Notes under the pieces: model-generated | Database searches by the model: none | What the model was told of the DNA's origin: nothing | The model's input: only the letters and a program-made list of their open reading frames with translations | Assembly: GCA_902463725.1 (NCBI GenBank) | Contig: CABQGK010000007.1 | Span: 54,538-118,537, forward strand | Direction: 5' to 3' | DNA length: 64,000 nucleotides | Source of the DNA: an uncultured Sutterella sp. | GTDB lineage: Bacteria; Pseudomonadota; Gammaproteobacteria; Burkholderiales; Burkholderiaceae_F | Part shown: positions 43,447 to 51,843 of the stretch, piece by piece | How the letters are laid out: the number at the start of each line of letters is the position of its first letter | How positions within the stretch are numbered: position 1 is the first letter of the stretch | Made by a program: the position numbers and the translations under genes

Positions 43447-44919
43447 ATGACAGAAGAAATGCTTCTTGCCGCCGTCGACTTAGGCAGCAATAGTTTCCGA
43501 GTTGAAATTGGCCGTGTAATCGACAACCGTATCGTGACGCAAAACTATTGGAAAGAGACGATACGACTCGCTGCGGGGTTCGAGGCAAACGGCGCGCTCT
43601 CAGAGGAAGTGATGTCTAGGGCAGAAGCGTGCCTTCTACGCTTCAATGAACGCATTGGTGGGCTCCCTGCCTCTCGCGTCCGAGCTGTCGGCACTCAAGC
43701 TTTCCGAGAAGCCACGAATGCGAGCGAGTTTCTCGCTCGCGCCGAGCGTGCTCTAGGTTACCCCATTGACATTCTCTCTGGTCATGAAGAAGCCCGCCTT
43801 GTCTTTAAGGGCTGTGTTAGCTCATTGCCCGCCTCTGATGGGCGTCGACTGGTCGTCGACATCGGTGGGGCTAGTACAGAATTTGTTCTAGGAAAAGGTC
43901 AAACGGCCGAACGCTTTGAAAGTTTTCATGTCGGTTGTGTCAACACGTCGCTACGCTTTTTCTCTGATGGCGTCCTCTCCGAAGAGCGTTTCAAACGAGC
44001 CGTTGTCGCCTGTAGCGCAGAGTTCGAAGAGGTCATCCGTGTTTTCGGCCGAGGCCAGTTTGATGAGGCCTACGGATCAGCTGGGACGTTTGGTGCCGTC
44101 GCTGAACTTTCTCTAGCACTTTGGGGCACAGAAGAGGTCACGCTTGAGCATCTGCTAGCCGTCAAGCGCCAACTCCTTAAATTCAAGCATATAGCTGATA
44201 TTGATTTCCCTGGGTTAAAGCCTGACCGCCGTGATGTCATTGCAGGTGGCCTCGCTGTGCTGATTGCTGTCTTTACCACGCTAGGCATCGAGCGCATGCG
44301 TGTCGCGCCTGGCGCGCTACGTGTGGGACTTCTACATGATCTGCTCGGTCGAGTGGAGAATCGCGACACTCGCGAGAGCTCTGTCCAAGCGCTGATGAGC
44401 TCTACACGTGTCTCTACAGAGCAAGCCACGCTCGTCGCCACGCTGACCCAAGCACTCGTGCAAGTGATTGAGCCCAACATCAGTTGCGAAGACCTCAAGC
44501 TGCTCACTTGGGCTGCTCGGCTACACGAGGTTGGTATGATGATCTCTACTAGCCGCTACCATCGTCATGGCGAATATATTGTTTCAAACGCCGATCTAGC
44601 CGGCTTTTCCTCAGAAGAGCAAGCACTACTGGCAAGCTACGTGCTAGCACAGCGGGGCGGCCTCAATAAACTCGAAGACCGACTCAGTAATGTTCGTTTC
44701 ATGCAGAGGTTACTCGCGCTACGGCTAGCGGTCATCTTCGCCCACGCCCGCAGCAACGTTTGCTTGCCTGCCATTAGCGCCAAGGGCGTTATGCCTTCGC
44801 TCACGCTGGCTATCGATGCAGGCTGGCTCGATGAGCATCCTCTCACAGACTACCTCCTCAGTGAGGAAGTAGAATACTGGGCAAAAACCAAACTACGCTT
44901 CAAGATAGAAAGAAAGTGA
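43447..44919 (+). CDS. ppx: Exopolyphosphatase / guanosine pentaphosphatase family protein
   Basis: A Ppx/GppA phosphatase of 490 residues that hydrolyses polyphosphate and/or pppGpp. It has the ASKHA-fold motifs AAVDLGSNSFRVEIG, GHEEARLVFKGC, VVDIGGASTEFVLG and YGSAGTFGAVAE, then a C-terminal HD-like helical domain from about residue 320 (WAARLHEVGMMISTSRYHRHGEY). Ppx and GppA cannot be separated by eye. Its position between ftsY and ftsE is unusual. The stop TGA overlaps the ftsE GTG start. Confidence 0.9.
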   Translation: MTEEMLLAAVDLGSNSFRVEIGRVIDNRIVTQNYWKETIRLAAGFEANGALSEEVMSRAEACLLRFNERIGGLPASRVRAVGTQAFREATNASEFLARAERALGYPIDILSGHEEARLVFKGCVSSLPASDGRRLVVDIGGASTEFVLGKGQTAERFESFHVGCVNTSLRFFSDGVLSEERFKRAVVACSAEFEEVIRVFGRGQFDEAYGSAGTFGAVAELSLALWGTEEVTLEHLLAVKRQLLKFKHIADIDFPGLKPDRRDVIAGGLAVLIAVFTTLGIERMRVAPGALRVGLLHDLLGRVENRDTRESSVQALMSSTRVSTEQATLVATLTQALVQVIEPNISCEDLKLLTWAARLHEVGMMISTSRYHRHGEYIVSNADLAGFSSEEQALLASYVLAQRGGLNKLEDRLSNVRFMQRLLALRLAVIFAHARSNVCLPAISAKGVMPSLTLAIDAGWLDEHPLTDYLLSEEVEYWAKTKLRFKIERK

Positions 44920-45596
44920 CCACCTCCGAACCGCACGGGCTCATCGAGCTGCAAAATGTTGGACTCACCTATGGGAGCCGCCCCATTCTGCAGAACCTCT
45001 CCCTAAGCGTCAAAGCCGGCGAATTCGTACTTATCTACGGCAGTACCGGCACTGGCAAGAGCACACTCTGCCGTCTTCTCGCTGGACTGATTCGTCCGAG
45101 TGAAGGGCAGATGTTGCTTGCGGGAGACCGCATCGATGGCTTTTCGGAAATGCAACTACGTTGGTTGCGCCGCTCCATGGGACTTATGACTCAAGAGCAC
45201 CTGCTACTCAATGACCGCACAGTGCTTGAAAATGTCATGTTGCCTGCAGTCATTGCTGGGGAACCCGAACGTGAGTCACGCCTGCGCGCGCGCCAAGCAC
45301 TAGCTCGTTGTGGTTTGCTTGAACAGGCTCAGGCTATGCCAGCAGCGCTTTCTGTCGGGGAGCGCCAACTGACCGCACTAGCACGCGCCATTGTCAATCG
45401 TCCCGTTGTCATCATCGCGGATGAGCCCTTGGCGCAACTCGATAAAAACAACGCTCATGTTTTGCTCACGTTATTATCCTCCTTTTCCAAGGCAGGGGTG
45501 ACAGTCATCATGACAAGCCACCGCCGCCTCTCCTATTCCGTACCAGGACTCAGAGAGATGTCGCTTGATGCTTACGTAGCAAAGGAGGCGACATGA
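44916..45596 (+). CDS. ftsE: Cell division ATP-binding protein FtsE
   Basis: The ATPase that, with FtsX, controls septal peptidoglycan hydrolysis through EnvC. The 226-residue ABC protein has Walker A GSTGTGKST, the Q loop GLMTQEHLLL, signature LSVGERQ (instead of LSGGQQQ) and Walker B VIIADEPLAQLD. The start is GTG, overlapping the ppx stop (GTGA). It ends overlapping ftsX by ATGA. envC is also in this window, 5 kb downstream. Confidence 0.94.
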   Translation: MTTSEPHGLIELQNVGLTYGSRPILQNLSLSVKAGEFVLIYGSTGTGKSTLCRLLAGLIRPSEGQMLLAGDRIDGFSEMQLRWLRRSMGLMTQEHLLLNDRTVLENVMLPAVIAGEPERESRLRARQALARCGLLEQAQAMPAALSVGERQLTALARAIVNRPVVIIADEPLAQLDKNNAHVLLTLLSSFSKAGVTVIMTSHRRLSYSVPGLREMSLDAYVAKEAT

Positions 45597-46498
45597 GCTT
45601 TATGTCTTCTCGCCTTTGGGCGTGGCACGAAATGTTACGCAGTTTGCGTAAGGACTGGGGGCTTGTAAGTCTGACGGCTCTATTGACCGCGCTTGCTCTA
45701 TCATTGCCGCTCTTTGTCGGACAGCTCCTCTATGATCTAGGCAGCCCCATGCGAGCCTTACCTACCAACCCCGAGGTCACAGTCTTCTTAGAGAAAAATG
45801 CAAAGACAAAACAAGTTGCTGAGCTGCTCGAGCAGTTCCCTGAGGTAAACACCGTCACCACTATTGCTCGTGACGAAGCACTAGCCTCGCTCAACGAGCG
45901 TCTAGGCATTAAAGATTTACTAAAAGTCGATAATCCACTTCCAGACATTCTTGTGCTCCATCTGCGAAGCGACGTACCGCCCGAGCGTATGGAAGGGTTT
46001 CTCGCTGAGCTCAACAAAAACAAGAATGTAGACATGACGGCCTTTGACAATGAGTGGCTAAAGAAATTCCAGCTCATGACGCGCCTGACGCTCACGGTGG
46101 TTGGGGCACTTGGAGCCGTGGGTGCCTTGCTCGTCGTTGTCGTCCTGCTCTTAGTAGTACGAATGGCTACCCATGCTATCGAGCCAGTCATGACCACGCT
46201 ATTTTTCTTTGGCGCCTCCCCTTGGTTTGCAATTCGACCTTGGGCTTGGCGTGGCGCTTTTTTGATGGGTGTAGCCAGTCTGCTTGCACTTGTGCTCAAT
46301 GCAGCAGGCATCTCGCTTTTACGCGCGCCGCTACAAGCACTTGCTGAAAGCTATCAATCCTCTCTGCTGTTGCACATGCCTGACCTGCAATGGAGTGCAG
46401 CATTTATATTCGGCGCCGCAACGTTAGGTGCAGCAGCCACCTCGCTAGCGGCTTGGCGCATTTGGTACCGCGTGCAGCGGCAAAACAGCTTGATGTAG
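45593..46498 (+). CDS. ftsX: Cell division protein FtsX
   Basis: The membrane partner of FtsE. The 301-residue protein has an N-terminal cytoplasmic part, a first helix (LVSLTALLTALALSLPLFVG), a periplasmic extracellular loop of about 110 residues (VTVFLEKNAKTKQVAELLEQF onwards) that would bind EnvC, and three further helices (around 165-195, 210-240 and 265-285). Overlap with ftsE confirms coupling. The rpoH start lies 8 bases after the stop, as in the ftsYEX-rpoH order of E. coli. Confidence 0.95.
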   Translation: MSFMSSRLWAWHEMLRSLRKDWGLVSLTALLTALALSLPLFVGQLLYDLGSPMRALPTNPEVTVFLEKNAKTKQVAELLEQFPEVNTVTTIARDEALASLNERLGIKDLLKVDNPLPDILVLHLRSDVPPERMEGFLAELNKNKNVDMTAFDNEWLKKFQLMTRLTLTVVGALGAVGALLVVVVLLLVVRMATHAIEPVMTTLFFFGASPWFAIRPWAWRGAFLMGVASLLALVLNAAGISLLRAPLQALAESYQSSLLLHMPDLQWSAAFIFGAATLGAAATSLAAWRIWYRVQRQNSLM

Positions 46499-46506
46499 AG
46501 GTGAGT

Positions 46507-47514
46507 ATGGCTGCCGCCGATCAAAAACAGAATGACCTTAACGAGATCAGCGATATTGATGAGATCTCGCCGAAGAGCGCAGCAGAGAAACCCTCTAGCA
46601 CGGCACTAGCTCCCTACAAGGCTCCACCTGTGCCAGCCATCGTCGGGCCGCTTGGTGATATTCAAGCTTTTCTGCGAGCCGCAGAAGCCGCACCAGTGCT
46701 CTCTGCTGAAGAAGAGCGACGACTTGCACTCAACTTACGCGATACCGGAGACCTCGCCGCAGCTCAGCAACTCATTCTCAGTCATCTTCGACTTGTCATC
46801 TCGATTGCCCGTGGCTTTTTGGGCTACGGGTTACCGTATTCCGACCTCATCCAAGAGGGTAACATCGGGCTCATGAAAGCCATCCGCCACTATGACCCCG
46901 ATCATGGGGCTCGCCTCATGACCTTTGCTGTGCATTGGATTAGAGCTGAAATTCAAGAGTACATCATCCGCAATTGGCGCATTGTGAAACTTGCCACCAC
47001 AAAGAATCAACGTAAGCTCTTCTTCAATTTGCGTCAGATGAAGGAAGACTATCAAAAAGCACTAACGTATCAGCAAGCCGAGCAAATCGCACTCACTCTT
47101 GATGTCAAACCCAAAGAAGTGCTAGAGATGGAAGAGCGTATGTTTGGGCAAGAAACGAGCCTCGACACCGCGCCTAGTGATACCACCGAGGACGATGACC
47201 GCACGTTCACGCCGCTCGACTGGCTCTCAGCAGAAGAGGATGAACCCGAACATCAGCTTGAACAGCAAGAGCAAGAAAAGCTACAAAGCGAAGGGTTGAG
47301 TAGCGCCTTGCAACAACTCGATGCAAGAAGTCGCCGAGTGATTGAAGCTCGCTACCTTCACGTCGATGCGGATGGGAACAATCGCGCCGTCACGTTACAA
47401 GAACTCGCCACTGAACTCGGCGTCTCGGCCGAACGCGTGCGACAAATCGAAAAAGCTGCCATTGCTAAGCTCCATGAGCTATTAGCACCCCAAGCTGAAG
47501 ATCTCTACGGCTAA
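46507..47514 (+). CDS. rpoH: RNA polymerase sigma-32 (heat shock) factor
   Basis: Directs heat shock transcription. The 335-residue protein contains the diagnostic RpoH box QRKLFFNLR (near residue 170), region 2 with SHLRLVISIARGFLGYGLPYSDLIQEGN and region 4 with LGVSAERVRQIEKAAIAKL. It has an extra N-terminal segment of about 50 residues, acidic and Pro/Ala-rich, compared with E. coli RpoH. The ATG at 46507 has GAGG upstream. Promoters for rpoH are probably inside ftsX but I cannot define one. Confidence 0.96.
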   Translation: MAAADQKQNDLNEISDIDEISPKSAAEKPSSTALAPYKAPPVPAIVGPLGDIQAFLRAAEAAPVLSAEEERRLALNLRDTGDLAAAQQLILSHLRLVISIARGFLGYGLPYSDLIQEGNIGLMKAIRHYDPDHGARLMTFAVHWIRAEIQEYIIRNWRIVKLATTKNQRKLFFNLRQMKEDYQKALTYQQAEQIALTLDVKPKEVLEMEERMFGQETSLDTAPSDTTEDDDRTFTPLDWLSAEEDEPEHQLEQQEQEKLQSEGLSSALQQLDARSRRVIEARYLHVDADGNNRAVTLQELATELGVSAERVRQIEKAAIAKLHELLAPQAEDLYG

Positions 47515-47568
47515 TTTTCCGCTTCATTGCGGAGCGCTTCTACCTTTAAGAACAGCCAGATCCACACC

Positions 47569-48039
47569 ATGTTCAATATTGTTTTAGTCCATCCAGAAAT
47601 ACCACCCAATACAGGCAACATCATCCGTTTATGTGCCAACACTGGTTGCAGTCTGCACCTCATTAAGCCGCTCGGTTTCTCGCTCGACGACAAGCATATG
47701 ATCCGTGCTGGGCTCGACTATCATGAATACGCCACCCTCAAAGTTCATGACTCATTCGATGCGTTTCTTACAGCGGAAAATCCGCCTCACGATCGCCTCT
47801 TTGCCATGACAACGAAGGGATCCTCCATCTTTTCGAGCTTCTCCTTTAAGCCTGGCGATTATCTCGTTTTCGGATCTGAAGGCTCTGGACTCCCTGACGC
47901 AATACGAGCTGAATTTCCAGAAAATCAGCGCATTCGCTTACCAATGCGCCCTAATAATCGTAGCCTCAATCTCTCTAATGCCGTTGCTGTCACTGTATTC
48001 GAAGCTTGGCGGCAAAACGGCTATAGGGGCGGCATCTAA
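47569..48039 (+). CDS. trmL: tRNA (cytidine(34)-2'-O)-methyltransferase
   Basis: Methylates the wobble base of tRNA(Leu) isoacceptors. The 156-residue SPOUT protein matches TrmL (YibK, 157): FNIVLVHPEIPPNTGNIIRL at the start, VFGSEGSGLP in the knot and the final MRPNNRSLNLSNAVAVTVFEA. The ATG at 47569 gives this standard N terminus. It follows rpoH by 54 bases and ends with a terminator. Confidence 0.96.
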   Translation: MFNIVLVHPEIPPNTGNIIRLCANTGCSLHLIKPLGFSLDDKHMIRAGLDYHEYATLKVHDSFDAFLTAENPPHDRLFAMTTKGSSIFSSFSFKPGDYLVFGSEGSGLPDAIRAEFPENQRIRLPMRPNNRSLNLSNAVAVTVFEAWRQNGYRGGI

Positions 48040-48045
48040 AAGAAA

Positions 48046-48084
48046 ACCCCTGTACCAAGTCAATGGTTAACAGGGGTATTTTTT
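48046..48084 (+). terminator. Intrinsic terminator after trmL
   Basis: ACCCCTGT pairs with ACAGGGGT (with a further ACC/GGT inside), followed by ATTTTTT. It begins 7 bases after the trmL stop. Confidence 0.85.
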
Positions 48085-48107
48085 GGAGAATATGAGCAAG
48101 CTCTATC

Positions 48108-48821
48108 TCAGTCGTCGTCGCCAGGTCCATCGGCAGCAAGCGCATCGAGATCGAGATTATTCTCAAGCGCGTAAATTGCCGCCTGAACACGACTTGTCAG
48201 GCCAAGTTTGCGCAAAATGCTCTGCACGTGCACCTTCACCGTCGACTCAGCAAGATCTAGGCCACGAGCGATGTCTTTATTGGAAGCTCCACGCGCTAGC
48301 CAAGCAAGTGTTTGGCGTTCACGGCGGGTCAACTGCTCAGGTCGTCCCTTGCCTTTGGCTGCATTACCCTTGCCAGAGCCATCCTGCAAAGAGGCGGGCG
48401 AATCATTGTGGGTTATCCACTTCGACATCATCTGTGGACTGATCGCGTTCACGCCATCGTAGACAAGATGAATGGAGCGTAACAATACATCCTGATCAAT
48501 GTTCTTGAGTAAGTAGCCCTTTGCCCCAAGATGCAGACACTCTCCAAGCGTATCGCAATCCTCACTGACTGTGAGCATCAATACTCGCAAATCAGGACGG
48601 CTTTCACGAATCTGCGCTAGCGCTTCCACGCCATTCATCACGGGCATATCCACGTCCAAGAGCACCACATCAGCAGGGGTTTGTTCCACCAGTTTGACTC
48701 CTTCTAGGCCGTCTCTGGCTTCGCCCACCACCTCAATATCGCTTTGACGGGATAAAAGCGCTTTAATACCACTGCGAAAGAGCGTATGGTCGTCGATCAA
48801 AATGATGCGAATAGGAGCCAT
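48108..48821 (-). CDS. NarL/UhpA-type response regulator
   Basis: A 237-residue two-component regulator. The receiver domain has IDDH at the start, phospho-acceptor Asp in VVLLDVDMPVMNG (near residue 55) and Lys in KGYLLKN; a Gly/Lys linker (about 140-165) leads to a LuxR-type HTH (LTRRERQTLAWLARGASNKDIARGL). The sequence is NarL-like, but with no sensor kinase adjacent the signal is unknown. The acidic tail (DALAADGPGDDD) is distinctive. A 7-2-7 palindrome 35 bases upstream may be its own binding site. Confidence 0.9.
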   Translation of the reverse strand: MAPIRIILIDDHTLFRSGIKALLSRQSDIEVVGEARDGLEGVKLVEQTPADVVLLDVDMPVMNGVEALAQIRESRPDLRVLMLTVSEDCDTLGECLHLGAKGYLLKNIDQDVLLRSIHLVYDGVNAISPQMMSKWITHNDSPASLQDGSGKGNAAKGKGRPEQLTRRERQTLAWLARGASNKDIARGLDLAESTVKVHVQSILRKLGLTSRVQAAIYALENNLDLDALAADGPGDDD

Positions 48822-48855
48822 GTCATTCTCGATATAAATGCTGAGACTTAAGGTT

Positions 48856-48871
48856 TACTACTAACGTAGTA
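48856..48871. promoter_or_regulatory. 16-bp palindrome with NarL-like 7-2-7 geometry
   Basis: TACTACTAACGTAGTA is a perfect dyad (TACTAC-TAAC-GTAGTA). Read as two heptamers facing each other with 2 bp between (TACTACT, AA, CGTAGTA), it has the spacing used by NarL-type dimers. It lies 35 bp before the regulator's start. Confidence 0.45.
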
Positions 48872-48986
48872 TGTCCTTCGTATTCTACCAAGCTCTGCCC
48901 CGCCATGTGGGAAAGATGAGCAGAAAAGCGTAGGTATATCACAATGGTTGTCATCGCTGACACTAACCACTTCAGCTATACCGTAC

Positions 48987-49028
48987 AGAAAAACCCGCCA
49001 CTTTTCCGATCGAAATAGCGGCGGGTTT
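48987..49028 (-). terminator. Intrinsic terminator of secB
   Basis: AAACCCGCC (48991-48999) pairs with GGCGGGTTT (49020-49028); on the minus strand the stem runs into TTTTT-C. It lies about 40 bases after the secB stop. Confidence 0.85.
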
Positions 49029-49070
49029 AAGCGTCAGTGACACTGGCCACGAAAGTAGCCAGCGCTAGCA

Positions 49071-49601
49071 TTAGTTGAGCTGACCGTCCTGCGTAGCAGG
49101 AGCAGCCTGCCCACCTTGGGCTTCAGCAGCAGCCTGAGCCAAACGCTGCTGATAGAGCACTTCGAAGTTAACTTCAGGCAGATGAACAGGCGGAATATTG
49201 GCGCGAGTCATCAGGTCGGCGATATTGCCACGCAAATACGGGTAGACGATCGTCGGGCAGAGCACATTCGTAACATGGTCAATGGCCTCAGCAGGCAAAC
49301 CCTGAATCACGAAGATACCGGACTGCTTACCTTCAACAAGGATAACCACACGATCGGCAACCTTGACCGTGACCGTGCCACGCACAGTGATGTCATAGAG
49401 CGATTCAGCCACGACACGTTGCGCCACTTCAAACTGAATGTCAACCTGCGGATCTTGCGTCTGCGGTTGCAGAAGGATTTCCGGCGCATTGGGCATCTCG
49501 AGCGAAGCGTCTTTCAAGTAGCAACGTTGCATCTGGAAGACGGGCTGCGGTTCCTGCTGGCCTGCGGCTTCGGGGCTCTGGGCGTTTTCATTTTCTGCCA
49601 T
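49071..49601 (-). CDS. secB: Protein-export chaperone SecB
   Basis: Keeps preproteins unfolded and delivers them to SecA. The 176-residue acidic protein has the SecB core (FQMQRCYLKDASLEMPNAPEI..., then ADLMTRANIPPVHLPEVNFEVLY) and a Gln/Ala-rich C-terminal tail. The ATG at 49601 has AAAGGAAA upstream and gives MAENENAQ; the frame opens at 49676. Codon bias is strong. It follows the rhodanese gene by about 150 bases, as in E. coli yibN-grxC-secB but without grxC. Confidence 0.96.
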   Translation of the reverse strand: MAENENAQSPEAAGQQEPQPVFQMQRCYLKDASLEMPNAPEILLQPQTQDPQVDIQFEVAQRVVAESLYDITVRGTVTVKVADRVVILVEGKQSGIFVIQGLPAEAIDHVTNVLCPTIVYPYLRGNIADLMTRANIPPVHLPEVNFEVLYQQRLAQAAAEAQGGQAAPATQDGQLN

Positions 49602-49753
49602 TTTTTTTCCTTTGATCTTCGTGTGGTACGGGAGAAGCCATCTCTTGTGACGACACCCGCGTTCAACGTCCCTCAATGAGAGACAACCTTTCTAGCATGA
49701 TAGGGATGGCTTCTGTCATCAGGAGCCTTCCCTCCTTATATGGGGACGATTCC

Positions 49754-50158
49754 TCATTTACGCAAGGGCAATGAGGCTTTTTTCCATTCCTCCATGCCCC
49801 CTTCGAGCACATGCACATCACTAAACCCTACTCCACGTAACAGTCGCGCCACGCTACGGGCAATACCTCCAGCTTGGTCAACAAGCAACACAGGACGGCT
49901 CTTATCGAGTTCCTTGTAAAGATTCTGGATGATATCGGCGGTAATGTTGCGGGCGTTAGGAATATGCCCCACACGGAACTCTTCCTTGCTACGCAAGTCG
50001 ATGATCTGAGCGTCCTTTCGGTTAATCAAGTCTGTCGCCTGTGCTGTTGTGAGCGTGGGACCAGATCGGACCTTAGAGAAGCTCGAAAAGAGCAGAGCGC
50101 CGGCGGAAACAATGATGACCCCAATGAGGATGAGGTTATCCATCAGAAACTGAGACAT
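49754..50158 (-). CDS. Membrane-anchored rhodanese-like protein (YibN-like), no catalytic Cys
   Basis: A 134-residue protein with one N-terminal membrane helix (NLILIGVIIVSAGALLF) and a rhodanese domain (AQIIDLRSKEEFRVGHIPNARN, then LRGVGFSDVHVLEGGMEEW). At the active-site loop, where rhodaneses have Cys (VVVCAQG in E. coli YibN), it reads LLVDQAG, so Asp replaces Cys. It is therefore probably not a sulfurtransferase and may serve as a binding or scaffold module. Context with secB matches YibN. The start at 50158 avoids the poorly supported extension to 50173. Confidence 0.87.
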   Translation of the reverse strand: MSQFLMDNLILIGVIIVSAGALLFSSFSKVRSGPTLTTAQATDLINRKDAQIIDLRSKEEFRVGHIPNARNITADIIQNLYKELDKSRPVLLVDQAGGIARSVARLLRGVGFSDVHVLEGGMEEWKKASLPLRK

Positions 50159-50318
50159 GTCGGGTTTGTACAAAAAAATTTTGGTTAATCATGTGGGAGG
50201 CGTCATGGGACATAATTGCATGTGTCCAACGCCCGCATAGGCTAGCCCTGCTGAGCCAGATTCATCTTGATTGTAGACGAGAATCCTCACCCAATGGTGA
50301 TAAGAGCCTACTCTAGGA

Positions 50319-50347
50319 CTGTCACGCACAGTATGCTTTGGTAGAAT
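50319..50347 (+). promoter_or_regulatory. Candidate sigma-70 promoter of envC-ctpA
   Basis: CTGTCA (50319-50324), a 17-bp spacer and TAGAAT (50342-50347), about 30 bp before the envC start. Confidence 0.5.
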
Positions 50348-50376
50348 TTTCCTCTGTCTCAAGCGAACCGTCCGAC

Positions 50377-51783
50377 ATGCGTCTTTTCTCTGCAAAGTCA
50401 GCCTCTTATCTTTCAACGCTACGTCCATTGGCTGTAGCGCTCAGTCTGCTGTGTGCACTACACAGCTTGGCAGGAATCGATGCCAAAGCAGCCAAGCCAC
50501 GCCAAGCTAAGCAGAGCGCTGCAATCACTGAGGCCGACAAAGCTCGAGCCGAAAGTCAAAAGGCGAGTATTGATCACAAGCTTGAAGACCTGCAGAGCGC
50601 ACTTCAAGCCAAAGAAACAGAGCGTGAGGCTGCCAATAACGATTTGCAGAAGTCCGATACGGCTATTTCAGAAGCCAACAAAAAGCTCCGCCAACTCGAA
50701 CAAGACCGCCGCCGTATTGAGCGGGAAATACAATCCTTGCGGCGCAACGAGACAAGCGTCGGCCGGGATCTCTCGAGCGCGAGCGATACGCTTGAGCTCA
50801 TTACAAAGCGTCAGTTTCTAACATTACGAAAGCCCGCTTGGCAAGCCCTTGTCAATGGGCAAAATCCTTACCAGATCTACCGTGACAGTGCAATGCTCAC
50901 CTATTTGGCTCGAGCCCAGCAAAGCGCGCTACTCACGCTCGAGGGGCAGCGTCAGCAGATCAGCAACGTCAAAGCACAAGCACAGTCCCGCCAAGAAGAG
51001 CTGCTCAAGATCAAGCGTCAAGAAGAGGAGCAGAGGCAAATTTTGCTCAGTGAAAAACGTGACCGCCAGCAAGCGGTCGCTAAACTGGGTCGTGAAATCC
51101 AATCTCAGCAAAGCGAGATTGAACGCCTCAAAAAAGACCAAGCGCGTCTTAGTAGCCTTGTTAACACCATTGAGGAAAAACTCAAAAAACAAGCAGAAGC
51201 TGAACAACGGGCACGTGAAGCAGCAGCTCGCGAAGAAGCTCGCCGCCAAGCCCGTCTCAAAGAGGAGCGAGCCCGACAAGAGGCGCGTCGTAAGTCTACG
51301 GGCTCTCGAAATAGCAACTCGTCCACGCAACCCGACCAAGAACCTCCAAGCAGCGCAGCGAACACGGCTGTCTCCACACCAGCCAAGCCACTACCAGGTT
51401 TTCGCGGCAAACTCATGCGACCAGTCTCAGGGCGCATTACGGCTCGCTACGGTGATAGCCGTGGAGCGCGCGGCACTCAATGGCAAGGTATCCAGTATTC
51501 GGCTCCCGAAGGTACCGATGTCGTCGCTTGTGCCGAGGGGCGTGTCGTCTTTGCCGATTGGTTGCGCGGCTACGGCAATCTCATCATCATTGATCATGGC
51601 AAGGGCTATCTTTCGGTCTATGGTAATAATGAGACGCTCTATAAGTCCGTCGGGGACTATGTAAAACAAGGGGAAACAATTAGCGCCGTTGGCTCCTCTG
51701 GAGGCAACACTGAAGCAGGGCTATACTTTGAGCTACGTCATAATGGCAAGCCGATCAACCCCTCGCCATGGATTTCCCCTTAA
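50377..51783 (+). CDS. envC: Murein hydrolase activator EnvC (degenerate LytM domain)
   Basis: Activates septal amidases under control of FtsEX. The 468-residue precursor has an N-terminal signal segment (PLAVALSLLCALHSLAG), a long coiled coil (about residues 40-310, rich in Glu, Arg and Gln), a linker and a C-terminal LytM/M23 domain (about 345-465). The zinc ligands are missing: the HxxxD segment reads QWQGIQ and the HxH position reads VYGNNE, as expected for an EnvC activator rather than an enzyme. The ATG at 50377 is selected; the frame opens at 50338. ftsEX is in the same window. ctpA follows after 60 bases. Confidence 0.93.
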   Translation: MRLFSAKSASYLSTLRPLAVALSLLCALHSLAGIDAKAAKPRQAKQSAAITEADKARAESQKASIDHKLEDLQSALQAKETEREAANNDLQKSDTAISEANKKLRQLEQDRRRIEREIQSLRRNETSVGRDLSSASDTLELITKRQFLTLRKPAWQALVNGQNPYQIYRDSAMLTYLARAQQSALLTLEGQRQQISNVKAQAQSRQEELLKIKRQEEEQRQILLSEKRDRQQAVAKLGREIQSQQSEIERLKKDQARLSSLVNTIEEKLKKQAEAEQRAREAAAREEARRQARLKEERARQEARRKSTGSRNSNSSTQPDQEPPSSAANTAVSTPAKPLPGFRGKLMRPVSGRITARYGDSRGARGTQWQGIQYSAPEGTDVVACAEGRVVFADWLRGYGNLIIIDHGKGYLSVYGNNETLYKSVGDYVKQGETISAVGSSGGNTEAGLYFELRHNGKPINPSPWISP

Positions 51784-51843
51784 GAACCGCAGAGTAGGAT
51801 GGCATGATCACTACTCTTTACTCCAACAGTCTTTTAGTTTGCA

